The notes beneath the pieces are model-generated. The model searched no databases. It saw nothing but the letters and a program-made list of their open reading frames with translations, and was not told the DNA's origin. Shown in pieces: positions 59,197 through 64,000 of a stretch of DNA of 64,000 bases (the first letter of the stretch is position 1; each line of letters begins with the position of its first letter). Source of the DNA: Sipunculus nudus (taxonomy: Eukaryota; Annelida; Sipuncula; Golfingiida; Sipunculidae); assembly GCA_026874595.1 (NCBI GenBank), contig CM049308.1:24640367-24704366 (forward strand). Reading direction: 5' to 3'. The position numbers and the translations under genes are program-made.

Positions 59197-59396
59197 CAGA
59201 AGCGTATCCAGAAGAGTCGTCCCCCCCCCCCCCCCCCCCCCCCCATCGTTCAGCTTCCACAACTTTTCTTTAAGGGGTTCAGACCAATTATTGCGGCCTG
59301 GACACCCTTTTTCGGACCTGGCTACCTTTTTTCAGGTCCTATCATTAGTCCGTCTGACTTAGACCCCTCCTTTTCCTTAATCCTGGATCCGCCCCT
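59197..59396. mobile_element. MITE of the CAGGGGCGGATCC family, copy 3 (reverse)
   Basis: It ends AATCCTGGATCCGCCCCTG and starts CAGAAGCGTATCCAG. A poly-C run of about 24 bases lies at 59221-59244. Inner text is the reverse complement of copies 1 and 2. Confidence 0.68.
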
Positions 59397-60239
59397 GTTC
59401 TAATACCCACAACTTGCTCCCAAAACAACATTATTATAAGCAAATATCCGTTATTCATGGACCTCTTATCTTGTATAATACAAAATGTAGTCATGTTTAA
59501 TTCTGTTATTTAAAGACACTTTGAGGGACACATTACCCGGCTTTACACCGCTTCCATATTTCTTGATTCAGAGTGATATAAACGTTACAGTGCAAACAAA
59601 AACACACTTTTAGGTTGTACTTTTCATACTTTTAAGTGTAAGAAATTATGAACAGCAAATTTTACATGGCTTTGCTACGTTCCACTTGACACAAAAATAT
59701 CTCTTTTGGATGCCTGTTACAAACAAGCGATGACCCCAAAATTGAAAATCGAACCTGGCTGGTCTTTTTTCAGATTGACCTTAAAATGACCTTGAAATTC
59801 AAGTTTCAGGTGGCATCCACCCTTACATTTTTCTTCACTCTATGGCTGATTGATCTAGCATGAATGCCTGCTATTAACAAGCAGTGCCCTTAAAAGAGAA
59901 AACAAAAAATCAACTTTGGCTGGCCCACTATTCTTTAATAATTGATACAACTGAAAATAGATAAAGACAAATGTAGCTGGCCAATGGTATGTGTCCATAA
60001 TTTTCTTTCAATGGAAGATCAACTCTATAAACAAGGTCAGCTGCACAACAGAACTTAACAGGTACAGCTATATTTGCAAAAGATAAATTAAAAAAATAGT
60101 ATTTCTACTTATATATTTAAAATTGACAAGGATCGCACGGCAACAATTAAGGAAATTATTCAGAAGCCCTTGCTATTGGCATTGAATTTTTAACATACAA
60201 AAATATCTTATATATAGTCCGTAAGGTAAGTGTCCCGAA

Positions 60240-60510
60240 GAACGCATTCTTCGAAAGTTCCCATACCTTGTTACCATTCTAGATCAAAGGTCTAGATCAA
60301 AGGAGATTTAATCAAAAGGGTGTCCCGAATAAAGCGTCTTTACCATTTATTTTAAGATGATGTTGCATTGATGTGGCAACCATGTGCTTTTTTCTCCCAG
60401 AGACCTGTTGTTTTCCCAGGTTGAACTTTGCTATATATTTAAGGGGGACGGCTGAGCAGGACATTCCAAAACTTGTTTTGAAACTTTGTAGCCCGAACAC
60501 AACAAGAACA
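60240..60510 (+). promoter_or_regulatory. Gene 5 core promoter
   Basis: TATATATTT at 60432-60440 is about 85 bases before the ATG. The NF-kB-like box is GAAAGTTCCC (60253-60262), with one change from the other paralogues. Confidence 0.6.
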
Positions 60511-60809
60511 GATTCTTCATCATGAAGTTCCTCATCGTCCTTGCTGCGCTGCTTGCCGGTGCGTGTGCATCATTTTCTTCCGAGTAATTTCAGTATAAAA
60601 TTAATGATATAGTTTAAGGTTTGGATATCTAGACCTGTAAGCCCAAAAAATATATGACATTTAAACGCAATCCTATTTACTTCTAAAGACGGAACTGAGT
60701 CTGAAAGTTCTGTACTGGCTCAAATACTAGCCATGGATGACGTTTACATTGAAGTCTGGTATAATCGGCGATGTCGGTCCTATCTCCGACTTAACATCTT
60801 GTCTTCCTG

Positions 60810-60825
60810 CCCCCCCCCCCCCCCC
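60810..60825 (+). repeat. Poly-C tract (16 C) followed by AG, gene 5 intron
   Basis: Same position and flanks as the tract in gene 4. Confidence 0.85.
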
Positions 60826-61439
60826 AGCATACAATACATGCAGCCAAAAAAAGGCGAAAGAGGGTTATTTTTTCCACGATCACCTCCCGCCCTAGACCAG
60901 TGTCTCTTCACTTCTGGGTCGACAGAGCAGACGGCGGTCAGAACGGAAAGCGGACCCACAACCTTGTGTTCACCTCAGATGACAAAAGGTTTATGCCAGT
61001 CCTAGGTTTGTCCGTAGAGTCTTACTTCTAGCTTGCCAACTTGGTCAGTCTTTTCGATCGTAATCTTTTGTTATACTTATTAAGATATAATCTATGACTG
61101 ATTCATTCGCGAAGAATCTGAGTTTAATATATCACAGTATATACCAACAATTTCATCCGTGTTTGCATTGACTTTATCTTGCAGTATAAACTGCAATATA
61201 CCATTATTTATTTCAATTAAGTATTTTTTACTTTAGCATACTGCAGTATATACCAACAATTTCATCCCAATGTTACAGTAAACCAATTATTTTAATTGAT
61301 TATTAGGCCATTGACCTATCCACCACAACCCTTATGCTCCGCCCATTTGACCTTATTATGCTGATCAGCCCACAAAACGCTCCTACACAGGAGGCTTTCT
61401 GTGTCTATGCATGGATGCGACAGCCGTTTATAAGACAAT

Positions 61440-62190
61440 AGTGACGTCACAAAGGTCGGTCGCGTATGAAGTCGCATTGACTGACGTCATCACCTTGAAT
61501 TGACCTATCCATGAACTCTATGTGACCTTAATCGCATATTCATTCAACGAATAATCATAAGCAGTCGAAAAACGAGCAACCAATCAGGTGACCTTTAACA
61601 ATGGAAAGCGTCAATAATCTGACAAAAACAAAACTTTGCATAATCTGACAGAACTCTGTCAACAGAACACGTGTAGTCTATAGAAACTAGCAGTACCCAT
61701 GTCGGCATGTTTCCCGGGATATTTTTTTTATACAAAGGAGACAGTATAACAAGTTCTAGGCTATAGGTTGCAAGAGCAATTCCTCCGACTACCGGTGTAT
61801 AATAATGTCTTATCTGGCACGTAATTCGTATGAGACAAATAATCCAAAATATTGTAAGACAGTTCATAATGACTACAATATAGTAAACAATGGTCAGGCG
61901 ATACATATCGATGACGTCAGTCAATACGACGTCATGTGTCATCGACCTTTGTGACGTTATTATTATGTTGTAAGCAGCTCTTGCTACCATGGGCACACGT
62001 TTTCTTTGGGTGAGTCTCCCAGTTTATGCAAATTTTGTGCTTGCCAGGTGATTGACTGTTTACAATGCCAAAACTATATAAATAACTTGATTGGTTGCTC
62101 GCAACTTGTTTGTTAATGATTATTCATTATATTAATATACGATTAAGTTCCCACTGAGTTCATGGTTAGGTCAATTCTCTAGCAAATTCA
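61440..62190. repeat. Imperfect foldback in gene 5 intron
   Basis: Same structure as 50230-51000: arms 61440-61700 and 61930-62190, with TGACGTCA-type sites near 61442, 61484, 61912 and 61928. Confidence 0.7.
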
Positions 62191-62277
62191 TCATGATTGG
62201 TCTGTTTTATATTGTATATGGGTCCAATTAAGTCATTCACTATATGCTCCATTCCATAAAACAAAATAAACTTTTCA

Positions 62278-62743
62278 TCACGAACATGAATTTAACTAAA
62301 ATTTATATGATTCTTAAGTGGAGGAAAAATATTCTTTCAGACGACGTTTAAATGTTGACATTGCACAACAAGGATAAATATCTGTAATCATATTGCTCCA
62401 AATTCCAACCCCTTTAAATTTTAAAACTTTACTGCAGGGTGTATTTTTACATACTGACACATAGAAAAAATGCATTTTTCTTGTTCTGAAATGATGTAAA
62501 TATAAGTTTTTGCAAAATAATTTAGATTCAATTTAAGGTAACATTTCATAATTAACCTTATACATACAAACCACCACTATAATTATAGATATTTTCTAGA
62601 GTTAATATCCTAAGGGAAATAAACATCATGAGTTAGTTTATTTGCATTAAGCCCTTGAACAAGTTTCCTCAGTTCAGTATTCATGCAATCAATAAGATCA
62701 GATTGTTAAAATGAGCATTCATTTATTTGTAAGTATGCCTTGA
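62278..62743 (-). mobile_element. LINE fragment, gene 5 intron
   Basis: Reverse-oriented remnant of the same insertion as in genes 2 and 4. The right-hand target site survives as TGCCTTGA (62736-62743). The left side and the tail are deleted. Confidence 0.75.
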
Positions 62744-63005
62744 CTGCATGCAATAAGTTTGTCTTAGATGTTTTAAGATGTGGACTGATTGTCATAATTT
62801 TAAATAGTTCTGTTCCTTAAATAAGGTGTAAGGTTTTTTTTTTACATAATTAATAAAACTTTAACATTTTAGCCATATGCATGGATTCCTTGGAGCAAGA
62901 GGAATGAATTAACACTAAATTGGATGGAATTATTTGGAAAATAATGTTTCCACGAGACTTTGAAATTTGCTGATCGAGATATTTTATCATTTTACATCTT
63001 TACAG

Positions 63006-63113
63006 ATATGGTGCAAAATGTTTTACCTTTCATCCAAGGAACCATTTCATCATGCATTACAAAATTTAACGGACATGGTTGATTATGTGACTGGTCTTAT
63101 TCCCCGAAAATAT
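63006..63113 (+). other. Conserved exon-like segment, gene 5
   Basis: CTTTACAG precedes a 108-base segment with the frame KMFYLSSKEPFHHALQ then TDMVDYVTGLIPRKY, ending at TAT|GTGACT. Joined to exon 1 in phase 1 it would hit a stop, so a coding role from that promoter is unlikely. Confidence 0.3.
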
Positions 63114-63414
63114 GTGACTGTAGTTATAAAAGTTGATTTCAGAAGATATTTTAATTTTAGAAAAATACAGTTTAAAGGGAAATTTAAACTATTTGCGCAA
63201 GATCAACAACCGATGAGGTCTCATTGAAGTGTCCATTGAGAACTAGCAGACACTTAAATTGTAATTTCGTGTCCAAATTTTCTTAAATTATCTCTTTTTT
63301 ATGGCTCATTTCAATGAGGTAGACACAATATTATAAAATATAAGGTATGATATATAATTGAATTTGAATTTGAGTTTGCATCTAATTCATAAGTGTACTT
63401 CTAGGGAGCTTCTC

Positions 63415-63590
63415 CCAGAATCAATCGTATACCTATAATGACGCTCAATATTAATGCGTATAATTGCAGTAAGCCATTCACAGAATTCATGCGTAAAACT
63501 GCAGTCAGCCTCGCACAGAATTCCTGCGTATAATTACAGTGACTCTCTCAAAGAATTCTTGTGTATAATTGCAGTGAGCCTCTCGCAGGA
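63415..63590 (+). repeat. Tandem 3'-splice-site array, gene 5 (~5 units)
   Basis: About five ~35-bp units lie upstream of and including the acceptor (63572-63574), with the same core as in gene 4. Confidence 0.8.
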
Positions 63591-64000
63591 ATCATGCGGA
63601 CCAGATATGGGGGGGGGGGGGGTGCGTGTCAGGCACCAGAAGGTCCGGCTTGTCATCCACATTCGGCTTGCCCGAACCCAGGTGACAATGGCTGCCCTGA
63701 AGGCGAGTTTTGCTGTAACCAAAACGCAACGGCCCCAGAGGAGTGTACACAGCCGTGAGACAGCCCTACCTAGGGTAAGCGGTCAGCACTGGATTAAGCA
63801 CAGGGTCAAAGTACATGCATATGAAATTATGAATATTCATAGGGATCGATAGACGAAACATGTACCTTGCTGCTTAGCAATTAAAAATTATATGGAATGT
63901 ATAACTGTATGTAAATGGAACTTTAATGCCAACATTGATTCTTTGTGCTTTTATTCTATATATGATTTATTGATAAATCGGTGTTAAATTAAATACTAAA

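Larger units (their letters stand above)
60522..63758 (+). pseudogene. Gene 5: eight-cysteine gene with poly-G frameshift
   Basis: Exon 1 is 60522-60558 (MKFLIVLAALLA) and the cysteine exon is 63575-63758, in phase 1 over a 3.0-kb intron. The exon matches gene 4 except that the G run after the DM codons has 14 G (63609-63622) instead of 6. The extra 8 bases shift the frame after residue ~28. Seven of the eight cysteines are then lost, and an unrelated basic sequence runs to a stop near 63852. The old frame downstream is otherwise intact, including CPNPGDNGC, CC and the N-A-T sequon. It is either a recent pseudogene, a length-variable allele, or a homopolymer sequencing error. The untranslated last exon is beyond the window. 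Confidence 0.78.

Noticed and set aside
63454..63852. 132-residue protein
   Set aside because: It reads through the splice-site array and the frame shifted by the G run; the basic second half is an off-frame reading of the cysteine exon.

Overview
The window is nuclear DNA from a metazoan, most likely a marine invertebrate. It is AT-rich, with split genes (GT..AG introns), TATA boxes, AATAAA signals, (TA)n arrays, tRNA-derived SINEs, LINE pieces, hAT-like elements with 8-bp duplications, and one Ty3/gypsy-type LTR retrotransposon. There is no prokaryotic gene organisation. The species and phylum cannot be fixed from the sequence. Almost every long open frame is part of a transposon or occurs by chance.

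The coherent genic signal is a cluster of five related genes for small secreted eight-cysteine proteins. Each has a 37-nt first coding exon encoding a signal peptide (MKFVIVLAALLA or close) that ends in phase 1. After one long intron comes a second coding exon carrying all eight cysteines and the stop. In genes 1, 2 and 4 a third, untranslated exon carries AATAAA. Genes 1 (7575-15345) and 2 (about 22175-26480) are on the minus strand. Gene 3 (37305-39698) is a divergent paralogue on the plus strand. Genes 4 (49280-54140) and 5 (60460 to beyond 63758) are on the plus strand. Gene 5 has an 8-base expansion of a G run that shifts its frame, and its last exon lies beyond the window. Genes 1/2 and 4/5 are inverted copies of one larger duplicated block that includes promoter, intron and 3' flank. 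The family is not one I recognise; the end of its cysteine pattern recalls WAP domains but the full pattern does not match.

Region by region. 1-56 is the end of a dispersed repeat. 57-6326 is a decayed Gmr1-like gypsy element whose pol order is protease, integrase, RT, RNase H (integrase before RT). 6345-15600 is block A (gene 1), whose intron is loaded with repeats, including a ~340-bp satellite, a LINE endonuclease relic and a TTAA-flanked MITE. 15600-21650 is intergenic. 21775-26900 is block B (gene 2). 27228-35720 is a direct duplication of about 4 kb with GTCGTCAT minisatellites, hAT-like elements and a SINE. 36600-40850 holds gene 3 and MITEs. 41300-48600 is repeat-rich, with duplicated segments, relic signal-peptide exons and a 26-bp minisatellite. 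48690-55800 is block D (gene 4). 56000-59900 is intergenic with a LINE relic and one possible orphan exon. 59930-64000 is block E (gene 5).

The most unusual structure is at the 3' splice site of the cysteine exon. A ~35-bp unit containing the splice acceptor and the first exon bases is tandemly repeated about 4 to 13 times, with a different copy number in each paralogue.
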